64,000 nucleotides of DNA from Verrucomicrobiaceae bacterium (GTDB lineage: Bacteria; Verrucomicrobiota; Verrucomicrobiia; Verrucomicrobiales; Verrucomicrobiaceae). The notes under the pieces were generated by a model. The model was not told where the DNA came from and searched no databases. It saw nothing but the letters and a program-made list of their open reading frames with translations. The stretch covers positions 48,411 through 112,410 of the forward strand of contig JAIXZA010000175.1 of NCBI GenBank assembly GCA_027489965.1, read 5' to 3'. Within the stretch, counting starts at the first letter, position 1. Each line of letters begins with the position of its first letter. A program made the position numbers and the translations under genes. Of the stretch, positions 53,790 through 61,843 are shown piece by piece.

Positions 53790-54556
53790 AAAGTCTTGTC
53801 GATTAAAAGAGAAGCGGCACGACGTGGCGCCGGGTGATAACCATTGACGCCAGCACGCAGTTGCTTAGCCCGCTCGACGCAGGCCTCAGCTTTTTGAAAG
53901 TCTCCCGTTGCTTTATAAACGGCACCGAGATTGATGTAGGTCTGTGATAAATCCGAAGGGTCCATCTGATCATCAGACAGGTTTTGACGAATGCCCAAGG
54001 CGCGTTCATGCGTCTGCTGAGCACGCTCCACATCCATATTCGTGTAATGAAGGACCCCAAGGTTATTGAGAACACTAGCCACCCGTGCACTTTGCTCTCC
54101 ATCACTGAGTTGGAAGCTAGCCAGTGCTTCTTCATAATATTGCTCGGCCTTTTTAAAGTCCCTTAGCTGTTTGAAGATCATGGCCAGATTATTTTTGATC
54201 GTGGCCACTTTATCACTGTTTTGAAAGTTGCCTTGGTCTGCGATTTTCAAAGCTTTCTGATAATACTCTGCCGCCTGATCCATCCGACCCCAGCGATCAT
54301 ATAAATGAGCAATCAATGATAGGATTCCACAAATCAGATCAGGATCCGGCTTTTTTAGCTCTTCCGCACGATACAGGGATTCACGATACAGGGACTCAGC
54401 TTTGCGGAAATCTCCATCCTTTTGGCGTAGGTCAGCTAAAACGCTGATCTGTTCGACTAACGCCCCAAGCCGGGATGCATCATGGTACGCAAGTCTCCTA
54501 GCCTCCTCGACACTGCGCGAGGCGGATGAAATTTGGCGTTCTAGGTTGGCATCCAC
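53786..54556 (-). CDS. bklc: Bacterial kinesin light chain-like TPR protein (Bklc)
   Basis: A 256-residue protein built of about five TPRs of the kinesin-light-chain type: residues about 32-67, 75-108 (AAEYYQKALKIAD), 117-150 (NNLAMIFKQLRDFKKAEQYY), 160-192 (LNNLGVLHYTNMDVERAQ) and 203-235. In Prosthecobacter this protein is reported to bind BtubAB filaments and link them to membranes. The start is a GTG 31 bp after btubB with no strong ribosome-binding site, and the stop is coupled to the next small gene. Its place after btubAB is the known operon order. Confidence 0.93.
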   Translation of the reverse strand: MDANLERQISSASRSVEEARRLAYHDASRLGALVEQISVLADLRQKDGDFRKAESLYRESLYRAEELKKPDPDLICGILSLIAHLYDRWGRMDQAAEYYQKALKIADQGNFQNSDKVATIKNNLAMIFKQLRDFKKAEQYYEEALASFQLSDGEQSARVASVLNNLGVLHYTNMDVERAQQTHERALGIRQNLSDDQMDPSDLSQTYINLGAVYKATGDFQKAEACVERAKQLRAGVNGYHPAPRRAASLLIDKTL

Positions 54557-54587
54557 AACTGGGTTGGGTCAGGCGAGGAGATCGCCT

Positions 54588-55868
54588 TTAACTGGCGTCT
54601 CGATACGATTGGGCAAGATTGGCAATGCTGTTGCGTGCTTGAGCCATCATGTCACGGGAGACTCCAGCGGCCTCATACCAATGGGTATAAGCATGGTTGT
54701 CAAACATGATGTCAAACTGCGCAATCAAGCGCTCAAAAACTGCGGCGATACCCGTGTGATTCACCAAGGCTAAACCACTGGAAGCAAAGCCCTCTGGAGC
54801 TGTTTCGGCAGCACCAATCTTTAGGCCACCGTTTTTTGGCATGTAGCTGGCATAGTTTAGCGACTGGCGAATAGTCGCCATATTTTCATCGATTTCCTTC
54901 TGCTTTACATCGCCACGGAATAAGGCACTTGCAGCCAGATAGACACCCTGCTGCCAATCGATAGCAGCCGTGAAATTATCCTGTGCAAAGGTCTCACGAG
55001 CCAAGTCTGGGAAAGTAGTACGGACCTGACCTTCCTGCCCCAGAGCACGCATCGGCGCAAAGCTTGCGGTAAAAAAATGATTGCCTGGGAATGGCACCAG
55101 ATTGGTGACAAACTCATTCAAATCTGTGTTCAGCTTGCCAGGGAAACGCAGGGAAGCCGTCACCGAACTCATGATGAGTGCGATGATGTGATTGAGATCC
55201 ATGTAGTTAGGGCTGCGATTCAGCTTGGCCTTAGCAATACGGAAGAGCGCCTCGTTATCCAGAAGCACCGCAGCATCCGCATTTTCAAGGATGCGCTGAA
55301 GCGTCAGAATCGCATTATAAGGCTCTACAGCAGAATCAGAAACTAGCGGGGATGGTGCCACTGAGAAGGTAAAGATCTTCTTCTTTGGGTAAGCCTGACG
55401 GAGACGCTCAAGAATCAATGAACCCAGACCTGAACCTGAACCACCACCGATGGAGTGAGTGAGCAGGAAACCCTGCAAGCCCTTGGTCTTTTCCACAGCG
55501 CTGTCGATGACGTTCATGATCTGATCGATCACGCGCTCACCTTCCACATTGTAGCCACGCGCCCAGTTGTTAGCGGCACCTGGGATTTTACGGACAATGC
55601 AGCTTTCATCGAAAAGCTGAGACATGTCGCCACCTTCGATACGGGCGATAACGCCTGGCTCAAGATCGACAAGGACAGCGCGTGGGACAAACTTGCCATC
55701 ACGGATCTTATTGAAGAAGACCTCCATGTTGGTGTTCGTGGAGGCGTTACTGCCTTCTTTGGGCATGCCTTGTTCATTGAGGCCGTGCTCGCTCAAAATC
55801 AGACGCCAAAAGCGGTCTGCGATTTGGTTGCCACATTGGCCGACGTGAATGCTCAGAATCTCTCTCAC
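54588..55868 (-). CDS. btubB: Bacterial tubulin BtubB
   Basis: A 426-residue tubulin that pairs with BtubA to form mini-microtubules. It starts MREILSIHVGQCGNQIADRF, like eukaryotic tubulin. The phosphate-binding G-box GGGSGSG is at 141-147, and the T7 loop GKLNTDL (244-250) is followed by Glu252, at the position of the catalytic Glu of alpha-tubulin. The C-terminus NLAQSYRDAS has no acidic tail. It is very similar to the P. dejongeii protein as I recall it. The start is GTG with a strong GGAGGA 6 bases upstream. It lies 55 bp after btubA. Confidence 0.97.
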   Translation of the reverse strand: MREILSIHVGQCGNQIADRFWRLILSEHGLNEQGMPKEGSNASTNTNMEVFFNKIRDGKFVPRAVLVDLEPGVIARIEGGDMSQLFDESCIVRKIPGAANNWARGYNVEGERVIDQIMNVIDSAVEKTKGLQGFLLTHSIGGGSGSGLGSLILERLRQAYPKKKIFTFSVAPSPLVSDSAVEPYNAILTLQRILENADAAVLLDNEALFRIAKAKLNRSPNYMDLNHIIALIMSSVTASLRFPGKLNTDLNEFVTNLVPFPGNHFFTASFAPMRALGQEGQVRTTFPDLARETFAQDNFTAAIDWQQGVYLAASALFRGDVKQKEIDENMATIRQSLNYASYMPKNGGLKIGAAETAPEGFASSGLALVNHTGIAAVFERLIAQFDIMFDNHAYTHWYEAAGVSRDMMAQARNSIANLAQSYRDAS

Positions 55869-55874
55869 AGTGTA

Positions 55875-55880
55875 TCCTCC
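55875..55880 (-). promoter_or_regulatory. Strong ribosome-binding site of btubB
   Basis: GGAGGA (minus strand) lies 6 bases before the GTG start of btubB. It fixes the start codon and contrasts with btubA, which has no Shine-Dalgarno-like sequence in the 15 bases before its ATG. Confidence 0.8.
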
Positions 55881-55923
55881 GGTGTTCTTGGTCTGTATTT
55901 AGTGCTTGAAATGGGCTCTAGAC

Positions 55924-57357
55924 TTAGCGGCGATCAACAAGATCGCGCAAGCTGACAGAGGCTGATGCGGACCGCTCTTCTTCCGCGCTGACAGGTGCTG
56001 CTGCAGCCTTTGCCACAGCGCCGGCCAAACCGGCATCTTGAGTGCGGGCCTTGGCGCCGCTTTCCTCGGCCACTTGATAACTCTGAATCAGTTCTTGAGC
56101 AGAGGCACGTAGATTGATGATCTGTTCCTCCGACATCCCTTCATTCAGATACCAGTTGGCGAAAGCCTTGCGCTGCCAGAGTTTGTCAAAGTTATGGCAG
56201 ATCCTATCCAGCACACGAGCGATCTCGGTATTGTTGGCGAGCAGTACCATGCTCTTTCGGTGGGACATACCGGACTGTTCGACATAACCAATTTTGAAGG
56301 CTGTCGGGATCCAATACGTTAATGGCAGTTTCTCACGCATGGAAGCCAGAGCTGCATCAGCCAGCGGTTTATCGTCCATGATACCGCGATAAAGAACTGC
56401 AGTGCTAAGGAAGCGGCCTTCCATCGGCGAACAGGCCGCAAAGACGGATCCATTGTCGAAGAGTGATTTAATCATCTCCTCAATGCCCATTTCTTCAAAC
56501 TTACTGCGATCTGGTGGCGTCAAGGGAGCGAAGGCGCACATCAAGAAGTGAAGGGAAGGCTGCGGCACCAGATTGGTAAGGAGTTCACGCAGGCTGATTT
56601 CCACTGTTAGGAAACCACTGAAACGCATGGAGGCAGTGATTCCAGCCAAAGCTTCCGTGATGAGCAGATTCAAGTCATCGACCGTCGGATTATCGATGTT
56701 CCATTTGCGATGGGCTAATTCAAAGAGCGCCTCATTGTCAAAGATCAGGCAAGCATCTGCAGAGCGGCGCAGTGTGTTGAGAACAAAGACCGTGTTGTAG
56801 GGCTCTGTGACCACTGAGGAAACTTGAGGAGAGGGCAGCACAGCACAGCTAAGCACTGGATATTCAGGATACTTTTCCTTCAACGTCTCGATCAAAAGTG
56901 CACCCAAACCAGAGCCGGAACCACCACCTGTGGCATGGATGATAATGATGCCACCAACGTTGTCACACTTGTCGATCTCGCCATCAATGCGGCCCATGAC
57001 TTCTGGCAGAACCTCACGACCCGCTCCCATGTAACCGACTGCAAAGTTACCACCAGCACCTTCATTGCGGGAGATGAGATTGGCAGGATTAAAGAGCGAG
57101 CCTGAATTGGCCTTCACGTTTTCAATGACGCTTGGCTCTAGATCGACCATGACAGCACGCGGCACATAACTTCCAGAACCTGATTCTCCCAGTTTCGTAA
57201 AAAAGGAACTCCAGTTACCACGCGGAACGGCACCGGATACTGTAGAGCCAGAGAGCGGGTCGATACCATGCTCCTGACAGACTGTTTTCCAGAACGAGGC
57301 GGCGATCTGGTTACCTGCTTGACCGACCGAAATGACAATTGTGTTATTAACCTTCAT
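55924..57357 (-). CDS. btubA: Bacterial tubulin BtubA
   Basis: A 477-residue tubulin, partner of BtubB. The N-terminal IVISVGQAGNQIAASFW is the tubulin nucleotide-binding start, and the G-box GGGSGSG is at 144-150. The T7 region reads GFLTVEIS (248-255), lacking the Asn-x-Asp of BtubB. The C-terminal tail after about residue 425 is Ala/Ser-rich with a final SLRDLVDRR, unlike eukaryotic acidic tails. It is the first gene of the operon. No Shine-Dalgarno is seen before the ATG. Upstream is a 343-bp AT-rich region that must hold the operon promoter. Confidence 0.97.
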   Translation of the reverse strand: MKVNNTIVISVGQAGNQIAASFWKTVCQEHGIDPLSGSTVSGAVPRGNWSSFFTKLGESGSGSYVPRAVMVDLEPSVIENVKANSGSLFNPANLISRNEGAGGNFAVGYMGAGREVLPEVMGRIDGEIDKCDNVGGIIIIHATGGGSGSGLGALLIETLKEKYPEYPVLSCAVLPSPQVSSVVTEPYNTVFVLNTLRRSADACLIFDNEALFELAHRKWNIDNPTVDDLNLLITEALAGITASMRFSGFLTVEISLRELLTNLVPQPSLHFLMCAFAPLTPPDRSKFEEMGIEEMIKSLFDNGSVFAACSPMEGRFLSTAVLYRGIMDDKPLADAALASMREKLPLTYWIPTAFKIGYVEQSGMSHRKSMVLLANNTEIARVLDRICHNFDKLWQRKAFANWYLNEGMSEEQIINLRASAQELIQSYQVAEESGAKARTQDAGLAGAVAKAAAAPVSAEEERSASASVSLRDLVDRR

Positions 57358-57700
57358 CAGAAGAATATGAGTTATTGTGTGTGTTCTATTACAAATGAGA
57401 AAATCCGCAAGAATTGTTCCCGTTTCGGATAAATTAATTCGTTTGTCAGTCTAGCTTTAAAAAAAGGGCTCCAAATGTTCAGCGCAGGGCAGATTAAGCT
57501 GTGATTATTATAGAGAATCTAAATATATCTCGCTTCGCTGTCCTATTTCAACCAAAATGTGTTAACCCACCATTCGTCTGCTCTGAGCTTAAAGCTACAC
57601 TCTTCTGTAAAAAATGTAAGTGGCAGGTGGGAAACCAGTATCATTGTCTAGTTCGGAGAGTTCAGCGCAGTCTCTTCGTGATTCAGAGAGACTTCCATTC
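57358..57700. other. Divergent AT-rich intergenic region upstream of btubA
   Basis: A 343-bp stretch without a convincing gene. It must carry the promoter of the tubulin operon (leftward) and of the membrane protein gene (rightward). A TAATAG hexamer on the minus strand, about 27 bases before the btubA ATG, could be a -10 element, but no good -35 is seen. No terminator or known riboswitch is recognised. Confidence 0.5.
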
Positions 57701-58957
57701 ATGATCATGAAAAAAACCCTCATTATATTCATTTCCAGCATTTTAATCGCTTCTGTGACGCCGATTTTAGCGGAGGATGTCACTAACCCCTTGGCCGAAA
57801 AACTGCGTCAAGACCTGCTTTTGCCTGGCACTAGTGTTGCGGAAGGAATCTCGGAAATCACTGGCGTCGCAGTCAGTCCGCTTTTGGGCGTCAGCACCAT
57901 CGGCGCATGGAAATATTTTCATACCGAAGAAAATATGCGCTCTAAACTGCCCTGGTATTGCCACCCTTATGCCTGGGGCGCAGGTCTATCTTTATTGAGC
58001 CTTTGCTTTCTCAAAGACTTCCTGGGAGCTGCTGCCCCTGCTTTAGTCAAGAAGCCGCTCGATTTCTTGGAGCTCTTCGAGGACAAACTTAGCGCTCTGG
58101 TAGCTAGTGCTGCGTTTGTGCCGCTTGTAGCTCTGGCTGTTTCTCAGTTTCAGCAGATTCAGCCTGATCAGACTTCCATTGGTTTTGCTGGATCTGGACT
58201 GGCTCTAATGCCTCTGAGTGACCTTGCTCAATACAGCATGCATAATCCCTGGATCACTATCCCAGTTGGGATCGCAGCTTTCTGTGTCGTCTGGCTGAGT
58301 TCACATGCACTTAATGTGCTCATTGCACTCTCGCCCTTTGGTATCGTGGACGCTGGCCTGAAGTTATCAAAACTGGCGCTGATCACCATCATCACACTGA
58401 GTGCAGCCTTGAATCCTTATCTGGGCGCTGCTGTGTCGCTGGTCTTCATATTGATCGGTACTTTGGCCGCAGGCTGGTCCTTCCGTCTGACCGTCTTTGG
58501 CACACTGATGGGTCGAGATTTCCTGCTCAATAAACGTGCCACGGCTGAAGATGTGCGTGAGACTGGTGTGAAGGGTTTCCTAGCTCGTCGTTTTCGTGGC
58601 GTGCCCGTTCGCACGTTTGGCAAACTCAAAAGCTCTCCTGAAGGAGGCGTATCTTTTGTCTATCGTCCATGGCTGCTGCTTCCACAAAGGAGCGTTCCCG
58701 TCGCGGAAGGTGGCATGATTGTTTGTAAAGGCCTCCTGCATCCCAGCGTCTCGCATCGCGAGACCGCCGAGTCAGCTCCGCGCAGCACCCTGATTCTACT
58801 TCCACGCTATCGCCGAGTCGAAGAAAGCATCGCCACTCGTTACGGCTGTCAGGAGGTCATCGATAGTGCTCTGATGCGCGGTTTTAAAGCCATGCGCCAA
58901 TGGCTGATCGACATCTTATCCATCGGCAAAAATGTTATCGAAGGTCGCGTGAACTGA
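57701..58957 (+). CDS. Multi-pass membrane protein, unknown
   Basis: A 418-residue protein with a signal-like N-terminus (LIIFISSILIASVTPILA) and about six further hydrophobic segments, e.g. AWGAGLSLLSLCFL, LSALVASAAFVPLVALAVSQ, ITIPVGIAAFCVVWLSSHAL and AAVSLVFILIGTLAAGWSF. The C-terminal 150 residues are soluble and basic (GVKGFLARRFRGVPVRTFGK). No family is recognised. It is divergent from btubA; whether it shares regulation is unknown. Starts at 57701 or 57707 are equivalent. Confidence 0.72.
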   Translation: MIMKKTLIIFISSILIASVTPILAEDVTNPLAEKLRQDLLLPGTSVAEGISEITGVAVSPLLGVSTIGAWKYFHTEENMRSKLPWYCHPYAWGAGLSLLSLCFLKDFLGAAAPALVKKPLDFLELFEDKLSALVASAAFVPLVALAVSQFQQIQPDQTSIGFAGSGLALMPLSDLAQYSMHNPWITIPVGIAAFCVVWLSSHALNVLIALSPFGIVDAGLKLSKLALITIITLSAALNPYLGAAVSLVFILIGTLAAGWSFRLTVFGTLMGRDFLLNKRATAEDVRETGVKGFLARRFRGVPVRTFGKLKSSPEGGVSFVYRPWLLLPQRSVPVAEGGMIVCKGLLHPSVSHRETAESAPRSTLILLPRYRRVEESIATRYGCQEVIDSALMRGFKAMRQWLIDILSIGKNVIEGRVN

Positions 58958-58960
58958 GAA

Positions 58961-60001
58961 TTATAACCGACGCAGTCCGTCTTCCGTCATCGGAGTCGGA
59001 ATCGCTTCGTCGATCTCGTCAATCCGCGCCAAGGTCTCTGCACTCAACACAAGGTCAGCCGCTTGCAGGCTTTCTTCAAACTGCGCCACCGTCGTCGCGC
59101 CAACAATTGTCGAGGCCACAAAGTCGTGTTGCTTGCTCCAAGCCAGCGCTAGGGCTGTAACACTCACACCCAGATCTGCCGCGATGACTTGCAGCCGCGC
59201 TGCTGTTTCGAGACTCCGCTCATTCACAAAGCGTGCTGCCATGCGCTTTTGGCGCGGGCCACCATTTTGAATATAGTCGGTGAAACGAGCACCTTTCGGC
59301 AAAGCACCCTGATTGTATTTCCCGCAAAGCACACCACCGCCTAGCGGCGAGTAAGGCAACAAACTCACGCCTTCCTTTCGACACACTTGGGCCAGCTCAC
59401 TCTCACAGCGGCGATTGATCAGTGAGAAATTATTCTGCACCGAGGCCATCCGCGCCAGCCCATGCTTTTCCGCTTCCCAGAGATTCTTCATCACGCCCCA
59501 GCAGGTCTCATTGCTACTGCCCCAGGCTCGGATTTTCCCTTGATCGATGAGGTCCGTTAGTGCGCCTAGTGTCTCTTCCTGCTCCATCCCATGATCCGGC
59601 CAATGCGTCTGATAAAGGTCAATGTAATCCGTTTGAAGACGGCGAAGACTGTCCTCACAAGCCTGAAAAATCTGGCGTCGATCCAGCGCCGTGAAACCAC
59701 CACGAATCGGCGGGCGGAACCAGCCGTGTCCTGGACCCGTCACCTTGCTAGCCAGGATGATTTCACCCCGTGTCCGGCCTTTCAACCATTTGCCAACGAT
59801 CTCTTCGGTCACCCCAAACAACTCCGCACTCGGTGGCACTGGATACATCTCCGCTGTATCGAAAAAATCGATCCCCGCCTCAATCGCACGGTCCATGATT
59901 GCAAAGGAGGTTTTCTCATCGGCCTGAAGACCAAAGGTCATGGTTCCCATGCAGATGTCTGTGACGACGATGCCCGTGCGGCCAATACGATTACGTTTCA
60001 T
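58961..60001 (-). CDS. Aldo/keto reductase
   Basis: A 346-residue TIM-barrel NADPH oxidoreductase. The catalytic Asp/Tyr region is AGIDFFDTAEMYP, the lysine is in ILASKVTGPG, and LQTDYIDLYQTHWPD is the family signature. The C-terminal segment STIVGATTVAQFEESLQAAD binds the cofactor. It resembles the Tas/YajO subgroup. Substrate is unknown. It is convergent with the membrane protein gene and has no obvious tie to the tubulin cluster. Confidence 0.93.
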   Translation of the reverse strand: MKRNRIGRTGIVVTDICMGTMTFGLQADEKTSFAIMDRAIEAGIDFFDTAEMYPVPPSAELFGVTEEIVGKWLKGRTRGEIILASKVTGPGHGWFRPPIRGGFTALDRRQIFQACEDSLRRLQTDYIDLYQTHWPDHGMEQEETLGALTDLIDQGKIRAWGSSNETCWGVMKNLWEAEKHGLARMASVQNNFSLINRRCESELAQVCRKEGVSLLPYSPLGGGVLCGKYNQGALPKGARFTDYIQNGGPRQKRMAARFVNERSLETAARLQVIAADLGVSVTALALAWSKQHDFVASTIVGATTVAQFEESLQAADLVLSAETLARIDEIDEAIPTPMTEDGLRRL

Positions 60002-60042
60002 CCAGATAGATTAGACAGCACCACGCAATCCGCCAAGACCTT

Positions 60043-61644
60043 TCATTTCACATCTTCCCATTTCAGCTGAAACCGCGCCAGATACTTCTTCAGGCGATCC
60101 GCATCATTCATCTTGGAGCGCTTTGATCTTGAAACCGCAAAGAGCTTCCTGCCAGCATCCGAGAGCGTCTTACTCTCGCGACATGCTTTCAAAACAAAGT
60201 CTAACTGGGCCAGATCAAACGGATCAATCTCTGCCCGTCGCTCAGGGCTTAACGCTAAGCACTGATCACTAAGCACTTCCTGTCCGACAACGCGCCAGAC
60301 CTCCTTCAGTCGAAGCATCTCCGTCTCCACACACTCCACCGTGATCCGCCCTTTCGGAGCGAGTGTGGCCATGCGGGTCACCGCTGCATTGAGATCACGG
60401 AAATTCGCGCTCCATTTTGCATCGGTGCTTTTTGCGAACTTCAGGAAGGCCTCCCGCGCCTCCTTGTTCATCCTCACCTGCCGCCGGTGGGACTTGGCAT
60501 AGCGTTCCAATTCAAAATCCAAGTTCGCAGCAATGTCCTCGCGCCGCTCAGCCAGACTCGGCAGGGTGAAAGTCCATAAATTGATGCGAGCGAGCAAATC
60601 ATCGCGGAATTTACCAGCGACGACGTGCGCCCGCAGATCGCGATTCGTGCCAGCGATGAGCTGAAAGTCGCTCTGCACGGCCTTGTCGCTGCCCAGGGGC
60701 AGGAAGGTTTTGTCTTCGAGTGCTCGCAACAGCATCGCCTGTTCGTCGAGACCGAGTTCGCCGATCTCATCCAGGAAAATGAGGCCTTTGTCGGCTTCCT
60801 TGAGCAGGCCAGGCCTGTCCGACTGAGCTCCAGTAAATGAGCCACGTTTGTGGCCAAACAGAGCCGACATCGCCTGATCACCGCGCAGCGTGGCGCAGTT
60901 CACTTCGACAAATCGCCCGCTCAATCCGGCCCGCGAGCGTCGCAGGTCGTAGATGCGGCCTGCGAGCATCGATTTGCCCGCGCCGGTCGGTCCCGTGATG
61001 AGGATCGGCGCTTTGGAGTTCACAGCGACGAGTTCGATCTGCTCGATGAGCTTGTTGAAGCCCTTGCTCTTCGTGGCGATGCCGCTTTTCAGGAAATCCA
61101 GCGTGCGCTCCTGCTCCTGCGCAAAGCGGGTGGAGAGCCGGTCATATTTCGACAAATCGATGTCGATGATCTCGTAGCGCCCCGAGGCCTTCGCATCGCG
61201 TCCGCCCTCGCGTGACGGCGAGGTTTGCAGCAACCGCGCCGGGATGAAGTTCGCCTCATTGAGCAAGAACCAGCAAATCTGCGCCACATGCGTGCCGGTG
61301 GTCAGGTGGATGAGGTAATCCTCCTTCTCCGGCTGGAAGTCGTAGCCGCGCACGAAGTCGTAAAGCCGCTCATACACCTCCTGAAAGTCCCACGGGTCCC
61401 TCAGCGCGAATTCATGCACCACCACCTCCGTCTCCGGTGAAACCTTCGCAATATCCGCGACCACGCTTTTCGCCAGATCCGCAAACTTCGGCTCCACGAG
61501 CAACTCGAGCCGCGAAATGAGCAAATCCTCCTGCTGACACATCGCCACCGTCGGCCGCCATTTCGACCACCTTTCCGCGCCCTGAGCGCGGTCCAAAGTG
61601 GAGCCAAGGAAGCCGAAAGTAATGATGGGTTTAGCTGAAGCCAT
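60043..61644 (-). CDS. rtcR: RtcR: sigma-54-dependent activator of the RNA-repair operon
   Basis: A 533-residue activator. The N-terminal CARF-type sensor (about residues 1-180; FGFLGSTLDRAQG and LIHLTTGTHVAQICWFLLNE) is characteristic of RtcR and senses RNA-end-derived ligands. The AAA+ domain has Walker A GPTGAGKS at 218-225, the sigma-54 contact loop GSFTGA at 268-273 (usually GAFTGA), and Walker B LIFLDE at 288-293. A C-terminal helix-turn-helix (SDAGRKLFAVSRSKRSKMND) binds DNA. It is divergent from the genes it presumably controls. Confidence 0.95.
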   Translation of the reverse strand: MASAKPIITFGFLGSTLDRAQGAERWSKWRPTVAMCQQEDLLISRLELLVEPKFADLAKSVVADIAKVSPETEVVVHEFALRDPWDFQEVYERLYDFVRGYDFQPEKEDYLIHLTTGTHVAQICWFLLNEANFIPARLLQTSPSREGGRDAKASGRYEIIDIDLSKYDRLSTRFAQEQERTLDFLKSGIATKSKGFNKLIEQIELVAVNSKAPILITGPTGAGKSMLAGRIYDLRRSRAGLSGRFVEVNCATLRGDQAMSALFGHKRGSFTGAQSDRPGLLKEADKGLIFLDEIGELGLDEQAMLLRALEDKTFLPLGSDKAVQSDFQLIAGTNRDLRAHVVAGKFRDDLLARINLWTFTLPSLAERREDIAANLDFELERYAKSHRRQVRMNKEAREAFLKFAKSTDAKWSANFRDLNAAVTRMATLAPKGRITVECVETEMLRLKEVWRVVGQEVLSDQCLALSPERRAEIDPFDLAQLDFVLKACRESKTLSDAGRKLFAVSRSKRSKMNDADRLKKYLARFQLKWEDVK

Positions 61645-61646
61645 GA

Positions 61647-61675
61647 TTTGGATAATTCGCTAGCTTTTTGGATAA
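61647..61675. promoter_or_regulatory. Direct repeat TTTGGATAA, 20-bp period
   Basis: TTTGGATAA occurs at 61647-61655 and again at 61667-61675, two helical turns apart, just upstream of rtcR and about 110-140 bp upstream of the sigma-54 promoter. The spacing and distance suit enhancer sites for a sigma-54 activator such as RtcR. This is inference. Confidence 0.4.
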
Positions 61676-61786
61676 ACAATCTGGATTTTTATGGCGACAT
61701 GGCACGGCCAAGAAAACGCCCCTAAAAATTTCTTCCCCTGTATTTACAAGGCCTCCAGCGTCATCCAATCCCATCGTGCCAAGTTT

Positions 61787-61802
61787 TGGCACGGCACTAG
61801 CA
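61787..61802 (+). promoter_or_regulatory. Sigma-54 (-24/-12) promoter
   Basis: TGGCACGGCACTAGCA matches the RpoN consensus TGGCACG-N4-TTGCA with a single mismatch and exact GG-to-GC spacing. It lies 41 bp before the ATG at 61844, and the divergent gene encodes a sigma-54 activator, so it should drive the unknown gene and rtcB. Confidence 0.8.
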
Positions 61803-61843
61803 ATAGTGGTTGGCACAGGAAACACCCCAGCCAATCCAAAACA

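Noticed and set aside
57501..57704. 67-residue frame between btubA and the membrane protein gene
   Set aside because: Unusual composition, no ribosome-binding site, and it runs into the start of the membrane protein gene; more likely regulatory DNA.
61691..61843. N-terminal extension of the unknown rtc-locus protein
   Set aside because: It would read through the sigma-54 promoter, and its residues look non-coding; the ATG at 61844 is preferred.
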